Source of the DNA: Channallabes apus
Taxonomy: Eukaryota; Chordata; Actinopteri; Siluriformes; Clariidae
Direction of reading: 5' to 3'
NCBI GenBank assembly: GCA_030522415.1
Contig: CM060106.1
Coordinates: 24,258,074-24,322,073, forward strand
Length of the DNA stretch: 64,000 nt
The notes under the pieces were generated by a model. The model was not told the DNA's origin and searched no databases. It worked only from the letters and a program-made list of their open reading frames with translations. Shown piece after piece: positions 9,973 to 19,527 of this stretch; within the stretch, counting starts at the first letter, position 1, and each line of letters opens with the position of its first letter. A program made the position numbers and the translations under genes.

Positions 9973-11592
9973 CAGTGGTGTGAAAAACTATTTGCCCCCC
10001 TCCTGATTTCTTACTCTTTTGCATGTTTGTCACACAAAATGTTTCTGATCATCAAACACATTTAACTATTATTCAAAGATAACACAAGTAAACACAAAAT
10101 GCAGTTTTTAAATGAGGGGTTTTATTATTTAGGGAGAAAAAAAATCCTAACCTACATGGCCCTGTGTGAAAAAGTAATTGCCCCCTGAACCTAATAACTG
10201 GTTGGGCCACCCTTAGCAGCAATAACTGCAATCAAGCGTTTGCGATAACTTGCAAGGAGTCTTTTACAGCGCTCTGGAGGAATTTTGGCCCACTCGTCTT
10301 TGCAGAATTGTTGTAATTCAGCTTTATTTGAGGGTTTTCTAGCATGAACCGCCTTTTTAAGGTCATGCCACAACATCTCAATAGGATTCAGGTCAGGACT
10401 TTGACTAGGCCACTCCAAAGTCTTCATTTTGTTTTTCTTCAGCCATTCAGAGGTGGATTTGCTGGTGTGTTTTGGTTCATTGTCCTGCTGCAGCACCCAA
10501 GATCGCTTCAGCTTGAGTTGATGAACAGATGGCCGGACATTCTCCTTCAGGATTTTTTGGTAGACAGTAGAATTCATGGTTCCATCTATCACAGCAAGCC
10601 TTCCAGGTCCTGAAGCAGTAAAACAACCCCAGACCATCACACTACCACCACCATATTTTACTGTTGGTATGATGTTCTTTTTCTGAAATGCTGTATTACT
10701 TTTACGCCAGATGTAACGGAACACGCACCTTCCAAAAAGTTCAACTTTTGTCTCGTCGGTCCACAAGGTATTTTCCCAAAAGTCTTGGCAATCATTGAGA
10801 TGTTTTTTAGCAAAATTGAGACGAGCTTTAATGTTCTTTTTGCTTAAAAGTGGTTTGCGCCTTGGAAATCTGCCATGCAGGCCGTTTTTGCCCAGTCTCT
10901 TTCTTATGGTGGAGTCGTGAACACTGACCTTAATTAAGGCAAGTGATGCCTGCAGTTCTTTAGATGTTGTCCTGGGGTGTTTTGTGGCCTCTCGGATGAG
11001 TTGTCTCTGCGCTCTTTGGGTAATTTTGGTCGGCCGGCCACTCCTGGGAAGGTTCACCACTGTTCCATGTTTTTGCCATTTGTGGATAATGGCTCTCACT
11101 GTGGTTCGCTGGAGTCCCAAAGCTTTAGAAATGGCTTTATAACCTTTACCAGACTGATAGATCTCAATTACTTTTGTTCTCATTTGTTCCTGAATTTCTT
11201 TGGATCTTGGCATGATGTCTAGCTTTTGAGGTGCTTTTGGTCTACTTCTCTGTGTCAGGTAGCTCCTATTTAAGTGATTTCTTGATTGAAACAGGTGTGG
11301 CAGTAATCAGGCTTGGGGGTGACTACAGAAATTGAACTCAGGTGTGATAAACCACAGTTAAGTTATTTTTTAACAAGGGGGGCAATCACTTTTTCACACA
11401 GGGCCATGTAGATTTGGAGTTTTTTTTCTCCCTTAATAACATAAACCTTCATTTAAAAACTGCATTTTGCGTTCAATAATGTTATCTTTGACTAATAGTT
11501 AACGGTTTTTGATGAGCAGAAACATTTAAGTGTGACAAACATGCAAAAGAATAAGAAATCAGGAAGGGGGCAAATAGTTTTTCACACCACTG
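9973..11592 (-). mobile_element. Complete Tc1-like transposon, copy A
   Basis: A 1620-bp element begins CAGTGGTGTGAAAAACTATT and ends with its inverted copy. It is flanked by the TA target at 9971-9972 and 11593-11594. The inverted repeats are about 200 bp long, the long-repeat arrangement seen in Sleeping Beauty-like elements. Inside is a full-length transposase ORF on the minus strand. A second copy lies at 12576-14170. Confidence 0.95.
10191..11213 (-). CDS. Tc1-like DD34E transposase, apparently intact
   Basis: The 340-residue ORF has the usual length for Tc1 transposases and starts MPRSKEIQEQMRTKVIEIYQ. Residues 1-110 hold two helix-turn-helix DNA-binding domains joined by a GRPTK hook. 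The catalytic triad is present: Asp in LWTDETKVELFG, Asp in LQQDNEPKHTS, and Glu in NPIEMLWHDLKK, with 34 residues between the last two (DD34E). The protein would bind the inverted repeats, cut the element out and insert it at TA. One oddity is DNEPKH where DNDPKH is usual; the catalytic Asp is the first one and is kept. Expression would come from the element or a nearby host promoter; no TATA box was obvious. Confidence 0.92.
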   Translation of the reverse strand: MPRSKEIQEQMRTKVIEIYQSGKGYKAISKALGLQRTTVRAIIHKWQKHGTVVNLPRSGRPTKITQRAQRQLIREATKHPRTTSKELQASLALIKVSVHDSTIRKRLGKNGLHGRFPRRKPLLSKKNIKARLNFAKKHLNDCQDFWENTLWTDETKVELFGRCVFRYIWRKSNTAFQKKNIIPTVKYGGGSVMVWGCFTASGPGRLAVIDGTMNSTVYQKILKENVRPSVHQLKLKRSWVLQQDNEPKHTSKSTSEWLKKNKMKTLEWPSQSPDLNPIEMLWHDLKKAVHARKPSNKAELQQFCKDEWAKIPPERCKRLLASYRKRLIAVIAAKGGPTSY

Positions 11593-12513
11593 TAAATGAT
11601 TAAAAATAGTGACAGACAGCATTCAATGCTCTCGTTTAACTGTATAGCAGTGTGATTTACAGAGGTAGAAAAAAATATATTTTTTTGTAATAAATATTGT
11701 ATTAAATAATGTCCCAAATCGTAAAATACATTTATTAGCCTTAGAGTACGGTTTTTGTCACTTTGATTTTGAAAAAGTTACTTTTTTAATGAAAAAGTTT
11801 TATTTATCTAGCTAAAACACTAATTTAAACTAGATAACATGATCAAAGTTTTAATATTTATATTTAACTGTAGATGGAAGGTTTTTCAAGTCACATGAAA
11901 AAAAAGATGTTCTATTCTTACCTGCTGTGCATTTGGAGACCCACTCCCATGTGACTTGAAAAACCTTCCATCTCCAGTTCTGTGTTCAGTTCTACAGTTC
12001 AGTTCTCTGAAAGTGCAGCCTCTCAGGCACATTAACATTGTGTCGCCAACATTGATTGAAGTCATTGCATCAGAAACTATCTTTCACATTTTTTATGTTT
12101 GCCAGTTTCCAACAAAAAGCAGCAGGATGAACAGATAAATATTTGACACTATTGGCACTCACACAGTTTATTCCATTGTCCAGCCTCATGGGTGTGTTGT
12201 TTATATTGCTAATCAATGTAAGTTTAAAGTTATATGCTGTTTTCTGGTTATATTTTTTTGATTGTACCTGTACATAGAAAAAGGTTTATACGGTAAACAG
12301 CATGTGTGATCAAGAAGACTCATTTGAGTACTGATTCTGTGTTAAACATCTATGGGGCTGAGCCCCCCTTACCAGAAAATCCTAGAAACGCCCCTGGCTA
12401 CAGAGATTCGAGTTCAGTCCCATGCGGATTTGCAGGTGATTTTTTATGATGAAAAATTTAATTATAATAAAAATAATATGAGCATCCCCTGTTTCAAAAG
12501 CTAGCAGCCGCCA

Positions 12514-12517
<4 letters not shown>
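11593..12517. other. Spacer with a perfect hairpin and a MITE-like end
   Basis: AT-rich and without a supportable gene. It contains the hairpin at 11872-11973 and, at about 12350-12396, ggggctgagccccccttacc ... aacgcccctg, which resembles the terminus of an old DNA-transposon MITE. Confidence 0.45.
11872..11973. repeat. Perfect 26-bp inverted repeat (hairpin), 50-nt loop
   Basis: The arm at 11872-11897 (agatggaaggtttttcaagt...) is exactly complementary to 11948-11973, with 50 nt between. It could be a tiny foldback element or a hairpin RNA precursor. No flanking duplication was recognised. Confidence 0.9.

Positions 12518-12575
<58 letters not shown>
12518..12575. repeat. (TA)n microsatellite, left part
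   Basis: A TA tract interrupted by the Tc1 copy B; it resumes at 14171. Confidence 0.9.
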
Positions 12576-14167
12576 CAGTCGTGTGAAAAACTATTTGCCC
12601 CCCCTCCTGATTTCTTATTCTTTTGCATGTTTGTCACATAAAATGTTTCTGATCATCAAACACATTTAACTATTAGTCAAAGATAATACAAGTAAACACA
12701 AAATGCAGTTTTTAAATGAGGGGTTTTATTATTTAGGGAGAAAAAAATCCAAACCTACATGGCCCTGTGTGAAAAAGTAATTGCCCCCTGAACCTAATAA
12801 CTGGTTGGGCCACCCTTGGCAGCAATAACTGCAATCAAGCGTTTGCGATAACTTGCAACGAGTCTTTTACAGCGCTCTGGAGGAATTTTGGCCCACTCAT
12901 CTTTGCAGAATTGTTGTAATTCAGCTTTATTTGAGGGTTTTCTAGCATGAACCGCCTTTTTAAGGTCATGCCACAACATCTCAATAGGATTCAGGTCAGG
13001 ACTTTGACTAGGCGACTCCAAAGTCTTCATTTTGTTTTTCTTCAGCCATTCAGAGGTGGATTTGCTGGTGTGTTTTGGGTCATTGTCCTGCTGCAGCACC
13101 CAAGATCGCTTCAGCTTGAGTTGACGAACAGATGGTCGGACATTCGCCTTCAGGATTTTTTGGTTGACAGTAGAATTCATGGTTCCATCTATCACAGCAA
13201 GCCTTCCAGGTCCTGAAGCAGCAAAACAACCCCAGACCATCACACTACCACCACCATATTTTACTGTTGGTATGATGTTCTTTTTCTGAAATGCTGTGTT
13301 ACTTTTACGCCAGATGTAACGGGACACGCACCTTCCAAAAAGTTCAACTTTTGTCTCGTCGGTCCACAAGGTATTTTCCCAAAAGTCTTGGCAATCATTG
13401 AGATGTTTTTTAGCAAAATTGAGACGAGCCTTAATGTTCTTTTTGCTTAAAAGTGGTTTGCGCCTTGGAAATCTGCCATGCAGGCCATTTTTGTCGTGAA
13501 CACTGACCTTAATTGAGGCAAGTGAGGCCTGCAGTTCTTTAGATGTTGTCCTGGGGTCTTTTGTGGCCTCTCGGATGAGTTGTCTCTGCGCTCTTGGGGT
13601 AATTTTGGTCGGCCGGCCACTCCTGGGAAGGTTCACCACTGTTCCATGTTTTTGCCATTTGTGGATATGGCTCTCACTGTGGTTCGCTGGAGTCCCAAAG
13701 CTTTAGAAATGGCTTTATAACCTTTACCAGACTGATAGATCTCAATTACTTTTGTTCTCATTTGTTCCTGAATTTCTTTGGATCTTGGCATGATGTCTAG
13801 CTTTTGAGGTGCTTTTGGTCTACTTCTCTGTGTCAGGTAGCTCCTATTTAAGTGATTTCTTGATTGAAACAGGTGTGGCAGTAATCAGGCCTGGGGGTGA
13901 CTACAGAAATTGAACTCAGGTGTGATAAACCACAGTTAAGTTATTTTTTAACAAGGGGGGCAATCACTTTTTCACACAGGGCCATGTAGATTTGGAGTTT
14001 TTTTCTCCCTTAATAACGTAAACCTTCATTTAAAAACTGCATTTTGTGTTCAATTATCTTTGTCTTTATCTAATAGTTAACGGTTTTTGATGAGCAGAAA
14101 CATTTAAGTGTGACAAACATGCAAAAGAATAAGAAATCAGGAAGGGGGCAAATAGTTTTTCACACCA

Positions 14168-14170
<3 letters not shown>
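12576..14170 (-). mobile_element. Tc1-like transposon, copy B (inactive)
   Basis: 1595 bp, closely similar to copy A over its whole length, with the same termini and TA flanks (12574-12575, 14171-14172). It landed in a TA microsatellite, whose remaining parts flank it on both sides. Its transposase is damaged. Confidence 0.95.
12794..13791 (-). pseudogene. Tc1 transposase, copy B, disabled
   Basis: Same protein as copy A, but with two lesions. A 24-bp in-frame deletion removes eight residues (STIRKRLG in copy A) after SVHD. One base missing near 13665 (gtggatatgg instead of gtggataatgg) shifts the helix-turn-helix N-terminus, with its ATG at 13789-13791, out of frame with the catalytic part. 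The longest open part (12794-13639) keeps the triad, with the usual DNDPKH. Without the first DNA-binding domain it should be inactive. Either lesion could be decay or a sequencing error; the 24-bp loss is unlikely to be an error. Confidence 0.9.

Positions 14171-14221
<51 letters not shown>
14171..14221. repeat. (TA)n microsatellite, right part
   Basis: Continuation of the tract at 12518-12575 beyond the Tc1 insertion. Confidence 0.9.
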
Positions 14222-14223
<2 letters not shown>

Positions 14224-14399
14224 CTGTAGTACTTACTTCTGTCGTACTGTATGTGCCTGTCGCTGTAGTCGCTCTACAATCTAATCCAGGGTTTCAGTAA
14301 CCCTGAAAACGGCCTGAAGTACCCATTTTCTGCCCATTTTCGTACAAAAACACAGATTTAAATTAAATGCATTTGAAGCTCTCTATAGTAACATAAAGT

Positions 14400-15323
14400 C
14401 AGCTCAGTCAATACCGCTAATCATCATTTTCAGACCCCCAGGGCCGTACTCTGAGTTTCTCTGTGAATTTGCAGATTTTCTCTCAAACGTTGTCATTTCT
14501 GTAGACAAAGTGCTAATTGCTGGAGACTTTAATATTCATTTTGAGAATCCAGAAGATTCTCTGAGAATAGCACTTATGTCCATACTGGACATAGGAGTAA
14601 ATCAGTGTGTAGTAGGACCCACTCATAAAGCAGGTCACACTTTGGATTTAATACTATCCTTTGGATTAAGTATAAGAAACATAAATACAATTCCACAGTC
14701 TGAAGTTATCTCAGATCACTGTCTTGTGTCATAGTAATAATGTTTTTAAGGGTATTTAATGAATTAAGTGTACAACCCTCTCCTGGCTCGGATTCAATTT
14801 GACCGATTGTTATCAGTATGTAGACGTAAATGGTGATTATTCTGCATGTTCTCTAGTGGAGTTTGGCGTTCTGCAGGGTTCAGTTTTAGGCTCACTGCTT
14901 TTTTCCCTTTACATGCTTCCTCTGGGCAACATAATCCGTAAGCATGGTATTAGTTTTCATTGTTATGCTGACGACACAGTTATATGTCTCAGTAAAACCT
15001 GATGAGAAACACCAGCTTACTAAAGTTGAGCAATGCGTGTAGGACATGCTAATTGGATGCTAATTAACTTCCTTCTGCTTAATCCGGATAAGACAGAAGT
15101 TCTAGTCATGGGACCGCATACAGCTAGGAGTAAAATTTTAGATCACACCATAACTTTAGATGGCCTTTCTGTTCCATCAAGTGCAACAGTAAAAGACCTC
15201 GGTGTGATTATAGATTCCAGCCTTTCATTTGAAGCTCATGTAGATAATATTACCAGAATAGCATTCTTTCACCTCAGAAATATTGCCAAAGACTCTATTG
15301 TCGCTAAACTATGCAGAAAAAGT
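14400..15323 (+). pseudogene. Jockey-type LINE, endonuclease and RT pieces (left part)
   Basis: From about 14430 the translation gives an apurinic-type endonuclease end (VLIAGDFNIHFENPEDS, then ISDHCLVS). A large internal deletion leads directly to reverse transcriptase motifs: [30 protein letters not shown] (catalytic YADD) and LLNPDKTEVLVMGP. Further frameshifts and stops separate these pieces. The ORF is then cut at 15323 by an LTR element and continues at 18744. It is a dead copy of a fish LINE of the L2/Rex-like group; the clade is uncertain. Confidence 0.8.
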
Positions 15324-16039
15324 TGTAGCGCGGCCACATAAAGGGGCAGTTAAACTGCAGGGGAAAAGGGAAGGAGCTAATGTTGCTCACCTGCACACAC
15401 AAACTGACCCCTTTCGGTTATTTTCGTCCCCATGGCAACGGTGCCTTGGTTCCGGGGTTAAGCTCTCGCGCGCATGCGCAGCTGTGCCGCGAGGGAACCC
15501 TGATGACCTATCAGGTCACGTGTGCCGGTATAAAGCCGGAACCGGCACAACAGTCAACACGGGGAGATGAAGCAAGCAGCGCTGTGTATGGAGAGAGAGA
15601 GTGAGCTAGTTGGACATTGCCATTGGATTATTCTTTTCCTGGACGTCAACTATACCCCTCTGATTCCGTTTCTCGAGCTCCCGGACTTACCATCTTTCAC
15701 CGGTGAGCTCGAGCCGTCTCCCCATTTCACCATCCCATTCATTTTCAATAACACGGACTTGGACATTCATACATATGCACTCACACACACGCCCACACTA
15801 CTGACATTGTATATATTTGTTTATATGTTGTATATATTGTTTTTTTGTTGCACTTCATTTGTTTGTTTCTCTTTTGTACATAATACACTTTGGTTTGGTT
15901 TTGGGAAATTGTTGTTGTGTCCGTCTTTCCTTGCTCCGCGAAGGTTGCGCAATACCGGAAGTGAGTGTAATCAACCCGTTTATAGATCTTAGACCCCGAT
16001 TTAGTGTAATTAGCTCAAATAATAATTCTGAGCGTTACA
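15324..16039 (+). repeat. 5' LTR
   Basis: Begins TGTAGCGCGGCCACATAAAG and ends GAGCGTTACA. A TATA box (tataaag, 15529-15535) after a GC-rich upstream part gives the U3 promoter. An ORF starting at 15567 (MKQAALCMERESEL...) runs about 140 codons through the rest of the LTR; it recurs in the other LTR and has a hydrophobic stretch, but may be chance. Confidence 0.92.
15529..15535 (+). promoter_or_regulatory. LTR TATA box
   Basis: TATAAAG sits about 205 bp into the LTR with a GC-rich flank; the same motif is at 18234-18240 in the other LTR. Transcription would start roughly 30 bp downstream. Confidence 0.6.
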
Positions 16040-16042
16040 TAT

Positions 16043-16060
16043 TGGTGGCCCATACGGGGA
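16043..16060 (+). promoter_or_regulatory. Candidate primer-binding site
   Basis: TGGTGGCCCATACGGGGA begins three bases after the LTR. It starts with TGG, as needed to pair with a tRNA 3' CCA. I cannot name the tRNA. Confidence 0.55.
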
Positions 16061-16122
16061 GTCTAATTATTAGGGTAATTTTCCGGTGTTGTGTGAATTC
16101 GTGGAGCAAAATAGACGCTAAC

Positions 16123-16269
16123 ATGGCTAATGCTAAAGCTAACCTGCTTGCTAATGCTATTAGGACCGGGAGGGCCAACTATGTTGCCGGTAGTAAAACA
16201 CTGGATGAGGAATGTAATTCGATAGTTCAGGACTGGAACTTTCTACAAGTCTATCTGAGTCTCGAATAA
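16123..16269 (+). pseudogene. gag N-terminal remnant of the LTR element
   Basis: A short ORF starting MANAKANLLANAIRTGRANY begins 83 bp after the LTR, in the position expected for gag. After about 37 codons it runs into LINE 3' sequence and stops. The downstream gag part resumes at about 16637. Confidence 0.5.
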
Positions 16270-16636
16270 CTACTGGACTCCATTTTACATCAAGTATTAT
16301 AACATCAATTAACATCAACTATTATAGCTGAACCTAACACTTAACACTGTATAAATGCAGATCATTTCCTGCTATCTGTTTCACCCAGATGAGGATGGGT
16401 TCCCTGTCGAGTCTGGTTCCTCTCAAGGTTTCTTCCTATTACCGTCTCAGGGAGTTTTTCCTTGCCACTGTCGCCCTCGGGCTTGCTCGCCAGGGAATAT
16501 CTGAACATTTTGATTCATACATATTCACATTCCATACAAACTTAAATAATTCTTTTGATTGTGTAAAGCTGTTTTGAGACAATGTCAATTGTTAAAAGCG
16601 CTATACAAATAAAACTGAATTGAATTGAATTGAATG
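16240..16636 (+). mobile_element. LINE 3' end inserted in the LTR element
   Basis: Contains tctggttcctctcaaggttt, ttgccactgtcgccctcggg and a terminal aataaaactgaattgaattg repeat, the 3' UTR and tail of a common fish LINE. It is probably the same family as the LINE at 14400, and is 5'-truncated. It splits the gag region. Start is approximate. Confidence 0.7.
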
Positions 16637-16643
16637 TGCTTTT

Positions 16644-18275
16644 GTGACAAGGCGTAAATCATTGCTTAGTCCGTTGTATGTATCAGATAGACATGATAAC
16701 ATTGAGGAGTTTATGTCTAATATGTCTGATAGTTTAAAAACAATGCATTCTGAACTTAAGCAATGTAAAGGGGATGTAGTGGCTATGACTGAAAAAGTGG
16801 GTGTGTTGGAGAGGAATTTCAGAGATTCCATGGACAGCAGCTTAAACCGTGAACTCAGTTTTCGACAGGCAGTAGACTCCAAGTTAGATGAGCTGGAGCG
16901 CTATTGCCAGGAGTCGCTAGGGAAACTGGAGAAAGCAGTAGCGGACTGTTTCCTGCGCCGTGATATCGTCTGGGAGAAACAGATGAAGAAGCTGCGCCTC
17001 TTTAACACGCCCACCACCCTCAGATCTGTAGCACACACCGCGGCGTCTTCACCACCTCCAGCTCTACAGTCAGCTGATCCTCCAACCGTTGCAACACCTG
17101 AGAAGGACAACCAGGAGAATGAGAAGAAAGGAGCTCCACTGCCCACTTCTACTCTGGACCAAGCTGGACCGTCCAACGCCCAGCCCCTCTCTGCACCCTC
17201 TCAGCTCTACTACGCCGTGCCAACCAAAGCAGAACCTCCTCAACCTACCTCGGAGCAGTCAGCCGCCCCTCCCAGAGACCTCGCAGAGGTGGAACCGCCA
17301 CAGCGGGAAGGTCTCCAGGTGGCGCTAATAGCCACGGTGGTCGATGTCGGAGCGACCCAGAACCAGGGTGTCTCTTTCGAACACCACCAGGGGGCGTTAC
17401 ACCGTAGAGTTCCGAGGAAGAAGGGAGGAGCACTCCAGCTGGTAGTCCCACCTACAAACGTCCAGACGTACCTACAAGACTTTCACCAAAAGCCGTCGGG
17501 TGGCCACCGGGGGGGGCTAAAAACCCTACTAAGCCTCCTAGACGTCGCCTGGTGGCCCACCATCCGCAAGGACGTCTGGCGGTACGTGGGTGCGTGCGAG
17601 GTCTGCCAGAACACACAGAGGGAGGCTAAGCGAACCAGGGGCCGCTGGAGCAGCCTACCACCCAACAACACTCCACAGACCCAGCCACTGACACAGAACC
17701 GACCGACACCAAGATCACAGCGGAGGAAGAGACAACACCATCAACAGGTCAGCATGCCAAAGAAGCCAGCTACCACAGTTCCCGGCAGCTCGAGGTGCCA
17801 GAGCCACCGGGCGGGCTGGTTTGGCGATGGACTCCATCTCTTTCCTCTGCCCATCAAAGAATTGTCAGGTGAGCTAGTGCCCAGTGGGAGGGTCCTGCTA
17901 AAAGAGACTAAAAAGAACCAATGGACTGACACTAGATCTGGGGGCAACCCACTAAGCCGAGAAAGTGGAACTAAAAAAGCGCTAGTGCGGTCCTCTCCTC
18001 ACACGCCGGAGGCTGGGGGGGGGGTCTATGTAGCGCGGCCACATAAAGGGGCGGTTAAACTGCAGGGGAAAAGGGAAGGAGCTAATGTTGCTCACCTGCA
18101 CACACAAACTGACCCCTTTCGGTTATTTTCGTCCCCATGGCAACGGTGCCTTGGTTCCGGGGTTAAGCTCTCGCGCGCATGCGCAGCTGTGTCGCGAGGG
18201 AACCCTGATGACCTATCAGGTCACGTGTGCCGGTATAAAGCCGGAACCGGCACAACAGTCAACACGGGGAGATGA
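16644..18275 (+). CDS. gag-like coiled coil fused to integrase zinc finger
   Basis: The 543-residue ORF begins after the LINE insertion and runs into the 3' LTR. Residues about 20-110 form a charged coiled coil (LERNFRDSMDSSLNRELSFR, then LDELERYCQESLGKLEKAVA), followed by a Pro/Ser-rich linker. Around residues 270-330 there is an HHCC integrase zinc finger: HQKPSGGHRGGLKTL, DVAWWPTIRKDVWRYV, CEVCQ. The integrase catalytic D,D,E core, the protease and the polymerase are missing. The last ~80 residues come from LTR sequence. The join looks like a large internal deletion that kept the frame. The start codon is not certain, since true translation may begin in the remnant at 16123. Confidence 0.65.
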   Translation: MTRRKSLLSPLYVSDRHDNIEEFMSNMSDSLKTMHSELKQCKGDVVAMTEKVGVLERNFRDSMDSSLNRELSFRQAVDSKLDELERYCQESLGKLEKAVADCFLRRDIVWEKQMKKLRLFNTPTTLRSVAHTAASSPPPALQSADPPTVATPEKDNQENEKKGAPLPTSTLDQAGPSNAQPLSAPSQLYYAVPTKAEPPQPTSEQSAAPPRDLAEVEPPQREGLQVALIATVVDVGATQNQGVSFEHHQGALHRRVPRKKGGALQLVVPPTNVQTYLQDFHQKPSGGHRGGLKTLLSLLDVAWWPTIRKDVWRYVGACEVCQNTQREAKRTRGRWSSLPPNNTPQTQPLTQNRPTPRSQRRKRQHHQQVSMPKKPATTVPGSSRCQSHRAGWFGDGLHLFPLPIKELSGELVPSGRVLLKETKKNQWTDTRSGGNPLSRESGTKKALVRSSPHTPEAGGGVYVARPHKGAVKLQGKREGANVAHLHTQTDPFRLFSSPWQRCLGSGVKLSRACAAVSRGNPDDLSGHVCRYKAGTGTTVNTGR

Positions 18276-18743
18276 AGCAAGCAGCGCTGTGTATGGAGAG
18301 AGAGAGTGAGCTAGTTGGACATTGCCATTGGATTATTCTTTTCCTGGACGTCAACTATACCCCTCTGATTCCGTTTCTCGAGCTCCCGGACTTACCATCT
18401 TTCACCGGTGAGCTCGAGCCGTCTCCCCATTTCACCATCCCATTCATTTTCAATAACACGGACTTGGACATTCATACATATGCACTCACACACACGCCCA
18501 CACTACTGACATTGTATATATTTGTTTATATGTTGTATATATTGTTTTTTTGTTGCACTTCATTTGTTTGTTTGTCGTTTGTAACTAATACACTTTGGTT
18601 TGGTTTTGGAAGTTGTTGTTGTGTCCGTCTTTCCTTGCTCCGCGAAGGTTGCGCAATACCGGAAGTAAGTGTGATTAACCCGTTTATAGATCTTAGACCC
18701 CGATTTAGTGTAATTAGCTCCAATAATAATTCTGAGCGTTACA
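18029..18743 (+). repeat. 3' LTR
   Basis: Same sequence as 15324-16039 with about a dozen differences; TATA box at 18234-18240. It ends GCGTTACA before the target copy aagt. Confidence 0.92.
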
Positions 18744-19125
18744 AAGTGGTTCATGCTTTTATCACCTCTAGGCTGGACTACTGTAATGTCTGGTTGTTCA
18801 ACTAGGTGCATAAACAAGCTTCAGCTAGTCCAGAATGCAGCAGCGAGAGTCCTCATAGAACCAGAAGATATGAGCACATCACCCCTATCGTATCTTCACT
18901 GCATTGGCTCCCTGTGAAATTTCGCATTGCTTTTAAAATACTACTCTTGACATATAAAGCATTAAATGGTCTCACGCCGCAGTATCTGAGCGAACTGCTA
19001 GTGTCTTACGATCCGCCACGCCTACATCGATCAAAGGATGCAGGCTACTTGTCAGTACAGCGTATTATGAAAACTACAGCTGGGGGCAGAGCTTTAGCTG
19101 CTCAGTGGACAATCCGGTCCGCACA
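18744..19125 (+). pseudogene. Jockey-type LINE, C-terminal part (right part)
   Basis: This continues the LINE broken at 15323: VVHAFITSRLDYCN, then RRYEHITPIVSSLHWLPVKF, RIAFKILLLTYKALNGLTPQ and a degenerate tail TTAGGRALAAQ. These are the conserved C-terminal blocks after the reverse transcriptase. The junction reads smoothly across the aagt duplication. Stops and a frameshift near 18805 show decay. Confidence 0.8.
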
Positions 19126-19134
19126 CACAAGTTG

Positions 19135-19266
19135 GGCACAGGTTTTACACCGGATCCCTTGGGATTGGCACTGCATCCAGTGGCTGGGGTTAATTGGACA
19201 CTGGCTGGGAATCGAACCCGGGCCTTTTGCATGGCAGACAAACCTACCACTGAGCCACCAGTGCCC
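19135..19266 (-). mobile_element. tRNA-Gly-like SINE with part of its body
   Basis: The minus strand starts GGGCACTGGTGGCTCAGTGG (A box), has a B box GGGTTCGATTCCC, and continues into a body with ggatcccttgggattggcac on the plus strand. It is the same family as 5586-5659 and 55387-55566. Confidence 0.7.
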
Positions 19267-19527
19267 TGTTAATATTAACACTTAAAAAAAAGACAAACAA
19301 TACATTCAATACCATTTTTTTATTGGAAATTAATTTTTGAATAAGGAATGCCCAACAGCCAACTTCGCTTTTATACAGTATTAAATCCAACATGTGTTGC
19401 AGCATGAGATGCAACATTAATTGCAGTAACATCCTATAAGTAGGATGGGACCAAACTGTTGACAATCAGATGACAGAGCTGCCCAGGTGGCATAAGCGAA
19501 CCTACACAATACTAGTATAATATATAT
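19267..19527. other. Unrecognised sequence
   Basis: A short AT-rich spacer between the SINE and the hAT terminus; nothing recognised. Confidence 0.5.

Larger units (their letters stand above)
15324..18743 (+). mobile_element. Complete non-autonomous LTR retrotransposon
   Basis: Two direct LTRs of 716 and 715 bp (TG...CA ends) enclose only 2.0 kb. The flanks aagt (15320-15323 and 18744-18747) are the target duplication. A primer-binding site follows the 5' LTR, and a G-rich purine tract (about 18009-18025) precedes the 3' LTR. The inside holds a gag-like coiled coil joined to an integrase zinc finger, with no protease, reverse transcriptase or RNase H. It would therefore depend on enzymes from a relative. 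The LTRs differ at roughly a dozen sites, so the insertion is moderately young. It interrupts the LINE at 14400-19125. Confidence 0.88.

Noticed and set aside
10344..10613. Plus-strand ORF opposite the Tc1 transposase (and its twin at 12947-13216)
   Set aside because: It is the antisense shadow of the transposase, conserved only because the two copies are similar.
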